Of a stretch of DNA of 60,473 nucleotides, positions 1 through 9,806 are shown in pieces. This stretch comes from Vibrio neptunius (GTDB taxonomy: Bacteria > Pseudomonadota > Gammaproteobacteria > Enterobacterales > Vibrionaceae), in assembly GCF_000967495.1 (NCBI RefSeq), contig NZ_JXXU01000028.1:1-60473 (forward strand), read 5' to 3'. The position numbers and the translations under genes were made by a program. Numbering within the stretch: position 1 is the first letter of the stretch; each line of letters opens with the position of its first letter. The notes under the pieces were generated by a model, which ran no database searches, had not been told where the DNA came from, and saw only the letters and a list, made by a program, of their open reading frames with translations.

Positions 1-70
1 GGATGCGGGATGCGGGAAAACTATGCAGGGTTGGTACGTCGTTCAACTCTTTATTTCAATAAATTAAACT

Positions 71-175
71 GTCATCCCCGAGAGGGAGGCACGACCGAGT
101 TGGGGATCTTCTAACGAAAGTCGCAAGCTTATGGAGATTCCCTACTCCCTCCTTCGTCAGTCTAGGGAATGACGG
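71..175. repeat. Imperfect palindromic element
   Basis: The left end reads GTCATCCCCG and the right end GGGAATGACGG, which pair as imperfect terminal inverted repeats. An inner GGGATCTT near 104-110 faces GAGATTCCC at 134-142, so the whole 105 bp can fold back on itself. It contains no convincing gene. The layout resembles short palindromic, MITE-like intergenic repeats of Vibrio genomes; that family assignment is inference and copy number elsewhere is unknown. Confidence 0.5.
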
Positions 176-202
176 CATATTGCATCGTTCTTCTCTAGAA
201 CA

Positions 203-412
203 GCGAAGTCCGTTCCCGATTCTCGAAGCAGAGCGTTCCATAGGGCGTAGCCCGTTCCAAAATCCCGAAGGATGAAGTCCATTCCCGAAACGAAGTGTTC
301 CATAGGGCGTAGCCCGTTCCAGAATCCCGAAGGACGAAGTTTATTCCCGAAACGAAGTGTTCCATAGGGCGTAGCCCGTTCCAAAATCCCGCAGGGCGCA
401 GTCCGTTCCCTC
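203..412. repeat. 62-bp tandem repeat, about 3.3 copies
   Basis: The motif GTTCCATAGGGCGTAGCCCG starts at 235, 297 and 359, an exact 62-bp period, with a degenerate partial copy before it from about 203. Each unit contains two related blocks ending in CGTTCC or TGTTCC, and GGGCGTAGCCC inside the unit is a short palindrome. The array sits just beyond the 3' end of yfbV, which reads leftward into it. Short open frames across it simply reflect the period and are not genes. Confidence 0.8.
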
Positions 413-414
413 CC

Positions 415-867
415 CTAAAACCACCGCTCTAGAGCATGCTTATCCAGTTGACGAAAAGCACGGTTTAGGATCTGAGCGAGCTCTTTATAACGAGGGCGAG
501 ATTTCATAGGTTCTAACGCGCATCCACTCTCAACAATTTTTTGGTGAAGTTCACGGTACCAACCCGCTAACGCTGGAGGAAGCTGGGTGTTCGCACGATT
601 ACCGAGCCACCACATACCATGAATCGGCATGCTAATAGCAAACAAGGCAATAATCACCGCCTGAGGCATCGCTGTATAGTTATTGAAGGCCATTTGGGTC
701 AGGACACTAATCGCGGCGATCGCGGGCATCACTTTTACACCAAATTTGGTGGCTTTGATAATGCGTTGCTCTGGGAACATCAAATTGAGTTCTTTGCGCG
801 TAGGCCAAATTTCCATGTACTTTTGCCCATCACGAAGGTTGTGAACTAAACCGACTTTATTACTCAT
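415..867 (-). CDS. yfbV: YfbV family (UPF0208) inner-membrane protein
   Basis: The 150-residue product has the family layout: a soluble N-terminus with a GQKYMEIWP segment near residues 14-22, two membrane segments at about 45-63 and 68-88, and a basic C-terminal tail with [10 protein letters not shown]. In E. coli YfbV is linked to Ter macrodomain organisation and chromosome segregation, but its biochemistry is unresolved. It is divergent from ackA, the usual gammaproteobacterial neighbourhood, which supports the call. The ATG follows a weak GAGAG ribosome site. Transcription runs into the 62-bp repeat array. Confidence 0.9.
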   Translation of the reverse strand: MSNKVGLVHNLRDGQKYMEIWPTRKELNLMFPEQRIIKATKFGVKVMPAIAAISVLTQMAFNNYTAMPQAVIIALFAISMPIHGMWWLGNRANTQLPPALAGWYRELHQKIVESGCALEPMKSRPRYKELAQILNRAFRQLDKHALERWF

Positions 868-1216
868 AGGACTCTCTCACTCCAGTCTCAGGCCTGTAAA
901 ACTAAAAATAAGTTGAAAGATTCAAATTTCAGCGTAAAAAATTGATGAAAGTTAATATTCTTTCAAATTTTTTTGTTATTATTACCTATTATCGCTATCC
1001 TCTGCGGGCCCACAATCTCATTGTTGCTGTTATTTACAATTTAAGCAACTTTCGGGACCTTTCTGCAGCGGATGCATAAGCAGTGATTGGGAATCGCTGC
1101 TGTCTTTTCATACGGAATTTGAAGCTTTTTTGACCAAGACTAGTACGCAGCCTGTGAGCTTCGTCTATTCTTGTGATTAATTTTTTATCCTAATTGATTA
1201 TTACAGGTAGTCACTC
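868..1216. promoter_or_regulatory. yfbV-ackA divergent intergenic region with hairpin
   Basis: This 349-bp spacer separates two divergent genes and must hold both promoters. It is AT-rich near 900-1000. An inverted repeat at 1079-1101 has 10-nt arms, AGCAGTGATT and AATCGCTGCT, around a GGG loop with one G-T pair, followed by GTCTTTTC. Lying about 115 bp before ackA, it could be an attenuator or leader structure. No regulator site is assigned. Confidence 0.5.
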
Positions 1217-2413
1217 ATGTCTAAGCTAGTTTTAGTTTTAAACTGCGGTAGTTCTTCTCTTAAATTTGCTGTTGTCGACGCAGAAAGCGGTGATGAGCAT
1301 CTAACAGGCCTTGCAGAATGTCTGCACCTTCCTGAAGCTCGTATCAAGTGGAAACTTGACGGTAAGCACGAAGCTCAACTAGGCAACGGCGCAGCTCACG
1401 AAGAAGCTCTAGCGTTCATGGTAGAAACTATTCTTGCTTCTAAGCCAGAGCTTTCTGAGAACCTAGCAGCAATCGGTCACCGTGTTGTACACGGCGGGGA
1501 GAAGTTCACTCAGTCGGCACTTATTACTGACGACGTTCTTAAAGGTATCGAAGACTGTGCAACTCTAGCACCTCTTCACAATCCTGCTCACATCATCGGC
1601 ATCAAAGCAGCGCAAAAATCTTTCCCAGCACTGAAAAACGTTGCTGTGTTTGACACTGCTTTCCACCAAACAATGCCTGAAGAGTCTTACCTATACGCTC
1701 TTCCATACAACCTGTACAAAGAGCACGGTATCCGTCGTTACGGCATGCACGGTACTTCACACCTATTCATCACTCGTGAAGTTGCTAATATACTAGGTAA
1801 GCCAGTTGAAGAAGTTAACATCATCAACTGTCACCTAGGTAACGGTGCATCTGTATGTGCGGTTAAAAACGGTAAATCTGTAGACACTTCAATGGGTCTG
1901 ACTCCTCTAGAAGGTCTGGTAATGGGTACGCGTTGTGGCGACATTGACCCTGCGATCATCTTCCACCTACACGATACTCTTGGTTACTCAGTTGAGAAAA
2001 TCAACAACATGCTAACCAAAGAATCTGGCCTTGCTGGTCTGACTGAAGTGACCTCTGACTGTCGTTTCGTTGAAGACAACTACGGTGAGAAAGAAGAAGC
2101 AACTCGCGCCATGGATGTATTCTGCCATCGCCTAGCGAAATACGTTGCTGGTTACACGGCGACTCTAGAAGGCCGTCTTGATGCGATCGTATTCACTGGT
2201 GGTATCGGTGAAAACTCTGGTCCAATCCGCGAGATGGTTCTTAACCGTCTGGGCGTATTCGGTATCGAAGTTGACGGTGAAGCTAACCTGAAAGCACGTT
2301 TCGGCGGCGAAGGTACTATCACTACCGCTGATAGCCGCGTCCCAGCGATGGTTATCTCTACTAACGAAGAGCTCGTTATCGCAGAAGACACTGCGCGCCT
2401 AGCAGGTCTTTAA
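1217..2413 (+). CDS. ackA: Acetate kinase
   Basis: Cytoplasmic acetate kinase interconverts acetyl phosphate plus ADP with acetate plus ATP, the second step of the Pta-AckA overflow pathway. The 398-residue product has the full ASKHA-fold signature: LNCGSSSLK at about 8-16, HRVVHGGEK at 88-96, FDTAFH at 145-150 carrying the catalytic Asp, GMHGTSH near 176-182, NCHLGNGAS near 204-212 and [10 protein letters not shown] near residue 328. Length matches the family. Codon use is strongly biased, as in highly expressed Vibrio genes. pta follows 120 bp downstream with a hairpin between them. Confidence 0.98.
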   Translation: MSKLVLVLNCGSSSLKFAVVDAESGDEHLTGLAECLHLPEARIKWKLDGKHEAQLGNGAAHEEALAFMVETILASKPELSENLAAIGHRVVHGGEKFTQSALITDDVLKGIEDCATLAPLHNPAHIIGIKAAQKSFPALKNVAVFDTAFHQTMPEESYLYALPYNLYKEHGIRRYGMHGTSHLFITREVANILGKPVEEVNIINCHLGNGASVCAVKNGKSVDTSMGLTPLEGLVMGTRCGDIDPAIIFHLHDTLGYSVEKINNMLTKESGLAGLTEVTSDCRFVEDNYGEKEEATRAMDVFCHRLAKYVAGYTATLEGRLDAIVFTGGIGENSGPIREMVLNRLGVFGIEVDGEANLKARFGGEGTITTADSRVPAMVISTNEELVIAEDTARLAGL

Positions 2414-2421
2414 CTGACTCA

Positions 2422-2447
2422 ACCGGCTGACTTGTAAGTCAGCCGGT
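2422..2447 (+). terminator. ackA-pta intergenic hairpin
   Basis: Perfect 11-bp arms ACCGGCTGACT and AGTCAGCCGGT enclose a TGTA loop, 8 bases after the ackA stop. Only a weak GTTCTTA follows, so it may act as a partial terminator or an mRNA-stabilising structure that sets the ackA:pta ratio rather than a full stop. Confidence 0.65.
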
Positions 2448-2533
2448 GTTCTTACTAAGGGGCGTAACTCCTATTCCATTTCAGGGAATACGAAGTTGGG
2501 CTTTTATCTAAAATAGCTAAAGGTACTCTACGA

Positions 2534-4678
2534 ATGTCTCGTACTATTATGCTTATCCCTGCCAGCGCTGGTGTTGGTCTTACTAGTGTAAGCATGGGTG
2601 TTCTTCGCGCTATGGAGCGCAAAGGCGTTAAGGTTTCTTTTTACAAACCGATTTGTCAGCCACGTTCAGGTGGCGATCAGCCCGATCTGACTTCAACGAT
2701 CGTTGGTCATAACAGCGATATGAAGATCGGTGAACCTTTGGCGATGTCCGTCGCTGAAAGCCTTATCGGTAATGACAACATGGATGAGCTGCTGGAAACA
2801 GTAGTAGAGCGTTACAATCAGATCAATAAAGACGCAGACGTTACATTGATTGAAGGTCTTGTACCTACTCGTAAACACCCATTTGCGAACCAAGTGAACG
2901 CAGAAATCGCGGCAACACTTGGCGCAGAGATCGTGCTTGTTGCGACACCAGGTACAGATAACCCTGCACAGCTTAAAGAGCGTATCGAAGTCGCATGTTC
3001 GAACTTCGGCGGTACTAAGAACAAGAATATCTCAGGCGTTATCATCAACAAGCTTAACGCTCCAGTTGATGAAGCAGGTCGAACTCGCCCAGACCTGTCA
3101 GAAATCTTTGATGATGCAGACAGCGCGAAGCAAAACGAAATGAAAGTGATGGAGATCTTTAACACATCTCCAATCCGCGTTCTTGGTTGTGTGCCATGGA
3201 GCATCGACCTGATTGCAACTCGTGCAATCGATATGGCGAAGCACCTTAATGCTGACATCATCAACGAAGGTGATATCGACACTCGTCGTATCAAGAGCAT
3301 CACGTTCTGTGCACGTTCACTACCAAACATGATTGAGCACTTTAAGCATGGCTCTTTGTTGGTAACCTCTGCGGACCGTCCAGACGTCATCGTTGCAGCA
3401 GCACTTGCAGCAATGAATGGTGTCGATATTGGTGCGGTACTTCTGACTGGCGGTTACGACATTCCTGAAGAAATCGTTGGTCTGTGTAAGCCAGCGTTCG
3501 ATACTGGCCTTCCAATCTTCAAAGCACAGGGCAACACTTGGCAGACATCTCTGAACTTACAGAGCTTCAGCCTTGAAGTACCTGAAGATGATAAAGAGCG
3601 TATCGAGTTCATCAACGAACACGTTGCTGGCCACATCGATGGCAACTGGATTGAGTCTATGACGGAAGGCACTCAAAAATCACGCCGTCTAAGCCCACCA
3701 GCATTCCGTTACCAGCTTACTGAGTTCGCTCGTCGTGCAGGTAAACGTATCGTTCTGCCTGAAGGTGATGAACCTCGCACAGTAAAAGCGGCGGCTATCT
3801 GTGCCGAGCGCGGTATTGCAGAATGTGTACTTCTGGGTAACCCAGAAGAGATCAAACGTGTTGCCGCACAGCAAGGTGTTGAACTTGGCGCAGGTGTTCA
3901 GATCATTGATTCTGACGCTATCCGCGAAAACTACGTTGCTCGTTTAGTTGAACTACGTGGCGCGAAAGGCATGACTGAAGTTGTGGCTCGTGAGAAGCTA
4001 CAAGACTCTGTATTCCTAGGCACTATGATGCTTGAGAACAACGAAGTTGACGGTCTGGTCTCTGGTGCTGTCCATACAACAGCAAACACGATTGTCCCGC
4101 CATTCCAGATCATCAAGACTGCACCGAACGCGTCTATTGTATCTTCAGTATTCTTCATGCTTCTGCCTGATCAAGTACTGGTTTACGGCGACTGTGCAAT
4201 CAACCCAGATCCAACGGCTGAACAGCTTGCTGAAATCGCTATCCAATCAGCGGATTCTGCAGCCGCATTTGGTATCGACCCACGTGTTGCAATGATCTCA
4301 TACTCTACCGGTGAATCTGGTAAGGGTGCAGACGTTGATAAGGTACGTGAAGCGACGAAACTGGCTCAAGAGAAGCGTCCTGATCTTGTCATCGATGGTC
4401 CTCTTCAGTACGACGCGGCTATCATGGAAAACGTGGCAGCCTCTAAAGCACCAAACTCTCCAGTTGCAGGTAAAGCAACCGTATTTGTATTCCCAGACCT
4501 AAACACGGGCAACACAACATACAAAGCGGTACAACGTTCAGCAGACCTAGTCTCTATTGGTCCAATGCTGCAAGGTATGCGCAAGCCTGTAAACGACTTG
4601 TCTCGCGGTGCACTAGTCGACGATATTGTTTACACAATCGCACTGACCGCCATTCAGGCGGACCAAGAGCAAAACTAA
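2534..4678 (+). CDS. pta: Phosphate acetyltransferase
   Basis: Pta converts acetyl-CoA plus phosphate to acetyl phosphate plus CoA and works with AckA. At 714 residues it is the long enterobacterial type: an N-terminal P-loop/DRTGG regulatory half ([19 protein letters not shown] at the start, a DRTGG-like middle near 230-350) and a C-terminal PTA_PTB catalytic domain from about residue 390 ([43 protein letters not shown]). No frameshift is seen. The ATG lies in the ackA direction and a strong terminator closes the pair. Confidence 0.98.
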   Translation: MSRTIMLIPASAGVGLTSVSMGVLRAMERKGVKVSFYKPICQPRSGGDQPDLTSTIVGHNSDMKIGEPLAMSVAESLIGNDNMDELLETVVERYNQINKDADVTLIEGLVPTRKHPFANQVNAEIAATLGAEIVLVATPGTDNPAQLKERIEVACSNFGGTKNKNISGVIINKLNAPVDEAGRTRPDLSEIFDDADSAKQNEMKVMEIFNTSPIRVLGCVPWSIDLIATRAIDMAKHLNADIINEGDIDTRRIKSITFCARSLPNMIEHFKHGSLLVTSADRPDVIVAAALAAMNGVDIGAVLLTGGYDIPEEIVGLCKPAFDTGLPIFKAQGNTWQTSLNLQSFSLEVPEDDKERIEFINEHVAGHIDGNWIESMTEGTQKSRRLSPPAFRYQLTEFARRAGKRIVLPEGDEPRTVKAAAICAERGIAECVLLGNPEEIKRVAAQQGVELGAGVQIIDSDAIRENYVARLVELRGAKGMTEVVAREKLQDSVFLGTMMLENNEVDGLVSGAVHTTANTIVPPFQIIKTAPNASIVSSVFFMLLPDQVLVYGDCAINPDPTAEQLAEIAIQSADSAAAFGIDPRVAMISYSTGESGKGADVDKVREATKLAQEKRPDLVIDGPLQYDAAIMENVAASKAPNSPVAGKATVFVFPDLNTGNTTYKAVQRSADLVSIGPMLQGMRKPVNDLSRGALVDDIVYTIALTAIQADQEQN

Positions 4679-4700
4679 GCGTTATTGGTTTATGTTAATG

Positions 4701-4734
4701 AAAAAGCAGCAGTATTTTACTGCTGCTTTTTTTT
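4701..4734 (+). terminator. Rho-independent terminator after pta
   Basis: The arms AAAAGCAGCAGTA and TACTGCTGCTTTT pair around a TTT loop and are followed by an uninterrupted run of T. It begins 22 bases after the pta stop. Confidence 0.9.
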
Positions 4735-4773
4735 ATTGCTACACTTACCCCAAACGTCATACTTGGGTTTCAA

Positions 4774-5781
4774 ATGTCAGTAAAGCTATTTTCATCACAA
4801 GCCTCACTCGAACAAAATGTTCTGAAGATCACCAGCTTTTTTCTGGCGTTCACCGGCACAGGCTTTACGATTGTTAACTTTTTTTTCTGGGACTTACCAA
4901 AGTTCGGTGTTATCGACTCTATCTATACTGCTATTTGCATCTATGTGTATTTGAGAATCGAGTTCGGCCATTACAGGCCTTGGCACTCTGCGTTAGTAAT
5001 TTCAGGCCTCACTGCCCTACTTATCTACAGCATGGCAGTGGCAGATGGCTACTCTGTTTTGGTTTTTTGGGCATTTTGTTTTCCCGCTTTGTACCATATA
5101 TTTTTTAACCGTTATGTCGCTTCAGCCATCACATTCGGCTTCTATTTAGTTGCGATTTCTATCCTTGCCTCTTACCCACCTTTAATCAACTCGACACCCT
5201 ATACCTTGGTCAACTTCACCATTCCTTATTTTCTAATTTGGGCAATCTCTTTTGTTCATGAAGATATGCAAACCAAGATCAAAGGCAAGCTTAGTGATGC
5301 TGCCCTCCTCGATCCATTGACCGGCGCAAAAAATCGCTTGGCGCTTGAGGCTGATACGTCAAACAATCCGGATTTAGCTCACAATCACTACCTTGTGCAC
5401 TTTGATCTCGACCACTTTAAACGAGTCAACGACAACTATGGCCATGCAGCAGGTGACACTGTATTAAAAGTGGTCGCTCAAATCGTCGGTCAGCAAGTCC
5501 ACCAAGATGCGTTTTATCGAGTCGGCGGCGAAGAGTTTTGCACCATTTTTTCAGCGCCCGATAAAACAAGCGCGTTTAGCGTTGCCAATGCACTGAGAGA
5601 AAAGTTAAGTAAAACACCCATATCGATTGGAGATCAAACTCTAAAAGTGACGCTGAGTGGAGGATTATGCGAATTGGTGGTCGAGGAAGGAATCGTCCGA
5701 ATTGACGAAACAATGAAGATAACAGATGCGGCCCTGTACCAAGCGAAATCACAGGGCCGTGATCAGGTTATTGCTATTTAA
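4774..5781 (+). CDS. Membrane diguanylate cyclase (GGDEF)
   Basis: The 335-residue protein has about five to six hydrophobic segments between residues 20 and 165, forming an unassigned N-terminal membrane sensor, then a GGDEF domain from about residue 178 (DPLTGAKNRL). The active site reads GGEEF at 251-255 and the metal-binding DLDHF is at 211-215, so cyclic-di-GMP synthesis is expected. The inhibitory I-site RxxD five residues upstream is absent (VHQD at 242-245), suggesting weak product feedback. It starts 95 bp after pta, beyond that gene's terminator, and converges with yqjG with a 4-bp overlap at the stops. Confidence 0.9.
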   Translation: MSVKLFSSQASLEQNVLKITSFFLAFTGTGFTIVNFFFWDLPKFGVIDSIYTAICIYVYLRIEFGHYRPWHSALVISGLTALLIYSMAVADGYSVLVFWAFCFPALYHIFFNRYVASAITFGFYLVAISILASYPPLINSTPYTLVNFTIPYFLIWAISFVHEDMQTKIKGKLSDAALLDPLTGAKNRLALEADTSNNPDLAHNHYLVHFDLDHFKRVNDNYGHAAGDTVLKVVAQIVGQQVHQDAFYRVGGEEFCTIFSAPDKTSAFSVANALREKLSKTPISIGDQTLKVTLSGGLCELVVEEGIVRIDETMKITDAALYQAKSQGRDQVIAI

Positions 5782-6722
5782 ATGTGCCCACGGCCATGAG
5801 CAGATTCTAGGTCAAGCTCGGGGCCTTTGGGCACCACTTGCGTTGGATTGATTCCTGTGTGGCTAAAGTAGTAATGACGTTTGATGTGATAAAAATCGGT
5901 CGTTTCTGCAATCCCTTCGACCTGATATAACTCTTTCATATATCCGTGCAAGTTTGGAAAATCGACGATGCGTTTCTTATTGCATTTGAAGTGGCCGACA
6001 TACACAGCATCAAATCGAATCAATGTTGTAAACAATCGCCAATCCGCTTCCGTGATAGTATCACCTGCAAGATAACGGTGGCTTGCTAGGTGTGTATCGA
6101 TCCGATCAAGCGCTTCAAACAAGTTATCGTAAGCTTCTTCGTAGGCGTCTTGAGCCGTCGCAAACCCACAACGATATACGCCATTGTTGACATTGGGATA
6201 GATGTAATCGTTCCACTCGTCCACCAACGCTCTCAATTCATTGGGGTAATAATCATCTTGGTTGCCCGTAAGTTCATTAAACTCTGAGTTAAACATGCGG
6301 ATAATCTCAGAAGACTCGTTGCTCACTATCGTATTGTGCTTTTTATCCCACAACACTGGCACCGTAACGCGACCTGTATAATCTGGCTTAGCTTGAGTGT
6401 AAATTTGGTGCATCCGAGTGTGCCCAAATAAAGGCTCAGGCAAGCCCATTTGCCATCCCTCTCCCATCATATCCGGACATACCACAGTCACATCAATATG
6501 CGCGTCTAACTTTTTCAGTTTTCGGAATATGAGGGTGCGATGGGCCCAAGGACAAGCGAGCGATACGTACAAATGATAGCGGCCTGATTCAGGCTGAAAT
6601 TTCGCATCAGGCTTGTTTTCTACCCATTGTCGAAACCCAGCATCTTCTCGGACAAACTTGCCGCCACTGGTTTTCGTGTCATACCAAACGTCTTGCCATT
6701 TACCTTCTACTAACTTGCCCAT
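5778..6722 (-). CDS. yqjG: Glutathionyl-hydroquinone reductase (Xi-class GST)
   Basis: The 314-residue product matches the YqjG/ECM4 family, which reduces glutathionyl-hydroquinones using glutathione. The catalytic Cys is in the SLACPWAHR motif at Cys57, with the thioredoxin-fold N-terminal half (PVLWDKK, SNESSEIIRM) and an all-helical C-terminal half containing RFDAVYVGHFKCN. The start ATG has a GAGAG ribosome site. It lies downstream of the opp operon but behind two hairpins, so it is probably its own unit. Confidence 0.93.
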   Translation of the reverse strand: MGKLVEGKWQDVWYDTKTSGGKFVREDAGFRQWVENKPDAKFQPESGRYHLYVSLACPWAHRTLIFRKLKKLDAHIDVTVVCPDMMGEGWQMGLPEPLFGHTRMHQIYTQAKPDYTGRVTVPVLWDKKHNTIVSNESSEIIRMFNSEFNELTGNQDDYYPNELRALVDEWNDYIYPNVNNGVYRCGFATAQDAYEEAYDNLFEALDRIDTHLASHRYLAGDTITEADWRLFTTLIRFDAVYVGHFKCNKKRIVDFPNLHGYMKELYQVEGIAETTDFYHIKRHYYFSHTGINPTQVVPKGPELDLESAHGRGHI

Positions 6723-6761
6723 ATCACACTCTCAACTGATTAATATCTATAGACGAAGTAT

Positions 6762-6801
6762 AAAAAAAGCCAGCTTACTCTAAAGCAGAATAAGTTGGCT
6801 T
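6762..6801 (-). terminator. Second terminator downstream of oppF
   Basis: The arms AAGCCAGCTTACTCT (6767-6781) and AGAATAAGTTGGCTT (6787-6801) pair with G-T wobble around AAAGC. The plus-strand A run before it gives a T run on the minus strand, the direction of opp transcription. Confidence 0.75.
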
Positions 6802-6822
6802 TGTTGTTCGAAATATTTGAAG

Positions 6823-6857
6823 TAAAAAAAGCGCGACTCCCGAAGGACGCCGCGCTT
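6823..6857 (-). terminator. Terminator of the opp operon
   Basis: The arms AAGCGCG (6829-6835) and CGCGCTT (6851-6857) enclose 15 nt. The plus-strand A run at 6824-6830 becomes the U tract of the minus-strand transcript. It starts 24 bp past the oppF stop; together with 6762-6801 it forms a tandem pair. Confidence 0.85.
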
Positions 6858-6880
6858 AAGCCCGTCACAGGCTGAATCGG

Positions 6881-7873
6881 CTAGACACTGACATGCAGGC
6901 AAGATACGGCATGAACATCACTGCCCTGTATAGACGGTTTCGTATTAGCACACGCTTCTGTTGCCTGAGGGCAACGAGTACGGAATACACAACCAGACGG
7001 CGGGCTGATTGGAGATGGTAGATCACCTTCCAGCATTTCGATCTGCTTATTGCGTTCAAGATGCGGATCAGGAATTGGCACCGCTGACATCAAAGCCCGT
7101 GTATATGGGTGTTTAGGATCAGCGAATAGCGATTCGGCTTCACCCAGTTCAACAGCATTACCCAAATACATTACCAATACGCGGTCAGAGATATGTTTAA
7201 CTACTGATAAATCGTGTGCAATAAAGACCAGAGATAACCCTAGCTCTTTTTGCAACTCTTTCAGAAGGTTGACAACCTGAGCCTGAATCGACACATCCAA
7301 AGCAGAAACCGGCTCATCACAGATGATCATCTTAGGCTTGAGGATAAGTGCACGAGCGATACCAATTCGTTGACACTGACCACCTGAGAACTCATGAGGG
7401 TAGCGATTGATTACGTTAGGCAGAAGACCAACTTTAGCCATCATCTCTTTAACGCGGTCTTTTACTTCTTCTTTTGACAACTCAGGATAGAAAGTCTCCA
7501 GAGGTTCGGCGATGATGTCCCCAACCGTCATGCGTGGGTTAAGTGATGCTAACGGATCTTGAAAGATCATCTGAATTTCTTTACGTGTTTCACGGCGCTG
7601 CACGTCTTGCATCTTAGTCAGGTCTTGACCCAGCCAAACCACTTCACCATCGGTCGCTTCAACTAGACCGATAATGGCGCGTGCAAACGTCGATTTACCA
7701 CAGCCCGATTCACCTACCACACCTAATGTTTCACCTTCATAAAGGCGCACATTAACACCGTCAACAGCTTTCAGGTTAGATGGCTTAGACCAAGGCCAAG
7801 CGGACTTAGACGCAATGCTGAAATGAACTTTAAGATCCGATACATCCAGAATTAATTTTTTATCTGCACTCAT
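6881..7873 (-). CDS. oppF: Oligopeptide ABC transporter ATPase OppF
   Basis: OppF is the second ATPase of the peptide importer. Walker A is GESGCGKST, the Q-loop is in FQDPLASLNPRM, the ABC signature is EFSGGQCQR, Walker B is MIICDEPVSALDVS, and the C-terminal oligopeptide-transporter extension with clustered Cys (GCVFRTRCPQATEAC) is present. I chose the ATG at 7873 (MSADKK): it overlaps the oppD stop by 4 bases as ATGA and has GGGGA upstream, whereas a longer in-frame start at 7903 would run inside oppD. This gives 330 residues, the usual length. Confidence 0.96.
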   Translation of the reverse strand: MSADKKLILDVSDLKVHFSIASKSAWPWSKPSNLKAVDGVNVRLYEGETLGVVGESGCGKSTFARAIIGLVEATDGEVVWLGQDLTKMQDVQRRETRKEIQMIFQDPLASLNPRMTVGDIIAEPLETFYPELSKEEVKDRVKEMMAKVGLLPNVINRYPHEFSGGQCQRIGIARALILKPKMIICDEPVSALDVSIQAQVVNLLKELQKELGLSLVFIAHDLSVVKHISDRVLVMYLGNAVELGEAESLFADPKHPYTRALMSAVPIPDPHLERNKQIEMLEGDLPSPISPPSGCVFRTRCPQATEACANTKPSIQGSDVHAVSCLHVSV

Positions 7874-8844
7874 TTTCCCCAAGCCTCCCATTCTGAAAAA
7901 CATGCACGCTGACGACCATCACCAAATGGTGTCAGGATTGGCGCTTCACGCTTACAACGAGCCATAACACGGTGACAACGCTCTTGATATGGACAGCCAG
8001 TTGGCAGGCGTAGTAAGTTTGGCGGGTTACCCGGAATCGTCGGCAAAATCTCACCTTCCGTATCTAAACGAGGGATAGCTTTGAGTAGGCCTTCAGCATA
8101 AGGGTGGCTTGGTTTGTAGAAGATTTCATCGACAGTACCGTATTCCATGGTACGGCCAGCATACATAACAAGAACTTTGTCACATGACCCAGCAACCACA
8201 CCCAGATCGTGAGTGATCATGATGATGGCTGTATTGAATTCATGTTTCAGCTCATTAAGCAAATCCATGATCTGCGCTTGAACGGTAACATCCAGTGCGG
8301 TTGTCGGTTCATCGGCAATCAGTAGTTTAGGTCGACATAGTAGTGCCATCGCGATCATTACACGTTGGCGCATACCGCCTGAAAACTCATGCGGGTACAT
8401 AGTGATACGCTTACGTGCTTCCGGAATCTTCACGGCTTCAAGCATGCGTACCGACTCTTCAAACGCTTCCGCTTTGCCCATACCTTTATGAAGCATCAGT
8501 ACTTCCATAAGCTGATCGCTGACTTTCATGTATGGGTTCAAAGACGTCATTGGGTCCTGAAAGATCATCGCGATCTGCTCAGCACGCACTTTATTCAGTT
8601 CTTTTTCTGGAAGGTTAAGGATTTCCTTACCTTCAAACTTGGCACTACCTGAGATAATGCCGTTTTTCGCCAATAAACCCATGATAGAGAATACTGTTTG
8701 CGATTTTCCTGAACCAGACTCACCCACGATACCGAGAGTTTCGCCTTGGTTCAGAGAAAAGTTTAGATCGTTGACTGCGGTAACAATACCGTCTTGAGTG
8801 GTAAATTCGACACGCAGATCTTTGACATCTAATAAGCTCATCAT
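7870..8844 (-). CDS. oppD: Oligopeptide ABC transporter ATPase OppD
   Basis: OppD pairs with OppF to energise peptide import. It has Walker A GESGSGKSQ, Q-loop FQDPMTSLNPYM, signature EFSGGMRQR, Walker B LLIADEPTTALDVT, H-loop ITHDLGVV and the C-terminal Cys-containing extension (GCPYQERCHRVMARC) expected for Fe-S-type peptide ATPases. Two adjacent ATGs at 8844 and 8841 follow AAGGA; the second has better spacing. The 3' end overlaps oppF by 4 bp, implying coupled translation. Confidence 0.96.
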   Translation of the reverse strand: MMSLLDVKDLRVEFTTQDGIVTAVNDLNFSLNQGETLGIVGESGSGKSQTVFSIMGLLAKNGIISGSAKFEGKEILNLPEKELNKVRAEQIAMIFQDPMTSLNPYMKVSDQLMEVLMLHKGMGKAEAFEESVRMLEAVKIPEARKRITMYPHEFSGGMRQRVMIAMALLCRPKLLIADEPTTALDVTVQAQIMDLLNELKHEFNTAIIMITHDLGVVAGSCDKVLVMYAGRTMEYGTVDEIFYKPSHPYAEGLLKAIPRLDTEGEILPTIPGNPPNLLRLPTGCPYQERCHRVMARCKREAPILTPFGDGRQRACFSEWEAWGK

Positions 8845-8888
8845 TGCTTCCTTAATCTTTATAGATTTTATAATTTATTGCTTTTTAC

Positions 8889-9791
8889 TTATCTGTCTTT
8901 TGGATCCAGCGCATCGCGCAGGCCGTCACCAACGTAGTTGAAGCAGAATAGAGTCACAACCATGAACGCTGCAGGGAATGCTAGCTGCCAGATTGCTACT
9001 TCCATTGTCTGTGCACCTTCTTGAAGAAGTGCGCCCCAACTTGTCATTGGTTCCTGAACACCAAGACCAAGGAATGATAGGAATGATTCAGTCAGAATCA
9101 TGCTTGGGATTAGAAGCGTTGAGTAAACCGCTACGATACCCAGTACGTTTGGAACGATGTGACGAGTGATGATCTTCCACTTACTCACACCACAAACGTG
9201 TGCAGCTTCGATGAACTCTTTACTGCGTAAGCTAAGGGTTTGACCACGAACAATACGTGCCATATCTAGCCATGCAATCGCACCGATAGCGACGAAGATA
9301 AGAATGATATTACGACCAAAGAATGTAACTAGTACGATAACTAGGAACATAAACGGCACTGCGTAAAGGATCTCAAGGATACGCATCATGATTCGGTCTA
9401 CTTTACCGCCGATGAAGCCAGAAGCTGCACCGTAAAGCGTACCAATCAATACCGCGACAAACGCACCCATCACGCCGACCATGAGTGAGATTCGGCCACC
9501 AATTAAGGTACGAACATAAAGGTCACGACCTAAGCTATCGGTACCAAACCAGTGCTCTGCGTTCGGACCAACGTGCATTGCGTACCAGTCAGTATCATCG
9601 TAAGTGAATGGCGCAATAGTCGGTAAAACGATTACCGCTAGCGTCATTAAGAATAGGATAAACAAGCTCACCATCGCCGCTTTGTTGCGCATAAAGCGGA
9701 TACGAGCGTCTTGCCATAGACTGCGACCTTCGATCTCTAAATTTTCAGAGAACTTTTCAATCGCTTCTAGGTTTTCTTTTTTCGTTAACAT
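8889..9791 (-). CDS. oppC: Oligopeptide ABC transporter permease OppC
   Basis: OppC is an inner-membrane permease of about 300 residues with an N-terminal cytoplasmic helix, six predicted membrane segments and the EAA loop (EAAHVCGVSKWKIITRHIVPN) that docks the ATPases. A TTG at 9797 is in frame, but the ATG at 9791 (MLTKKE) has AGGGA upstream and gives the family length. It follows oppB by 15 bp in the same operon. Confidence 0.95.
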   Translation of the reverse strand: MLTKKENLEAIEKFSENLEIEGRSLWQDARIRFMRNKAAMVSLFILFLMTLAVIVLPTIAPFTYDDTDWYAMHVGPNAEHWFGTDSLGRDLYVRTLIGGRISLMVGVMGAFVAVLIGTLYGAASGFIGGKVDRIMMRILEILYAVPFMFLVIVLVTFFGRNIILIFVAIGAIAWLDMARIVRGQTLSLRSKEFIEAAHVCGVSKWKIITRHIVPNVLGIVAVYSTLLIPSMILTESFLSFLGLGVQEPMTSWGALLQEGAQTMEVAIWQLAFPAAFMVVTLFCFNYVGDGLRDALDPKDR

Positions 9792-9806
9792 AACCAAACG
9801 TCCCTG

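Noticed and set aside
203..412. CRISPR array or superintegron attC sites
   Set aside because: Units abut directly with a constant 62-bp period and no variable spacers, and no attC inverse core/core pattern or integrase is seen.
2818..3390. 190-codon minus-strand frame within pta
   Set aside because: Antisense shadow of a highly biased, clearly coding plus-strand gene; no ribosome site and no protein family.
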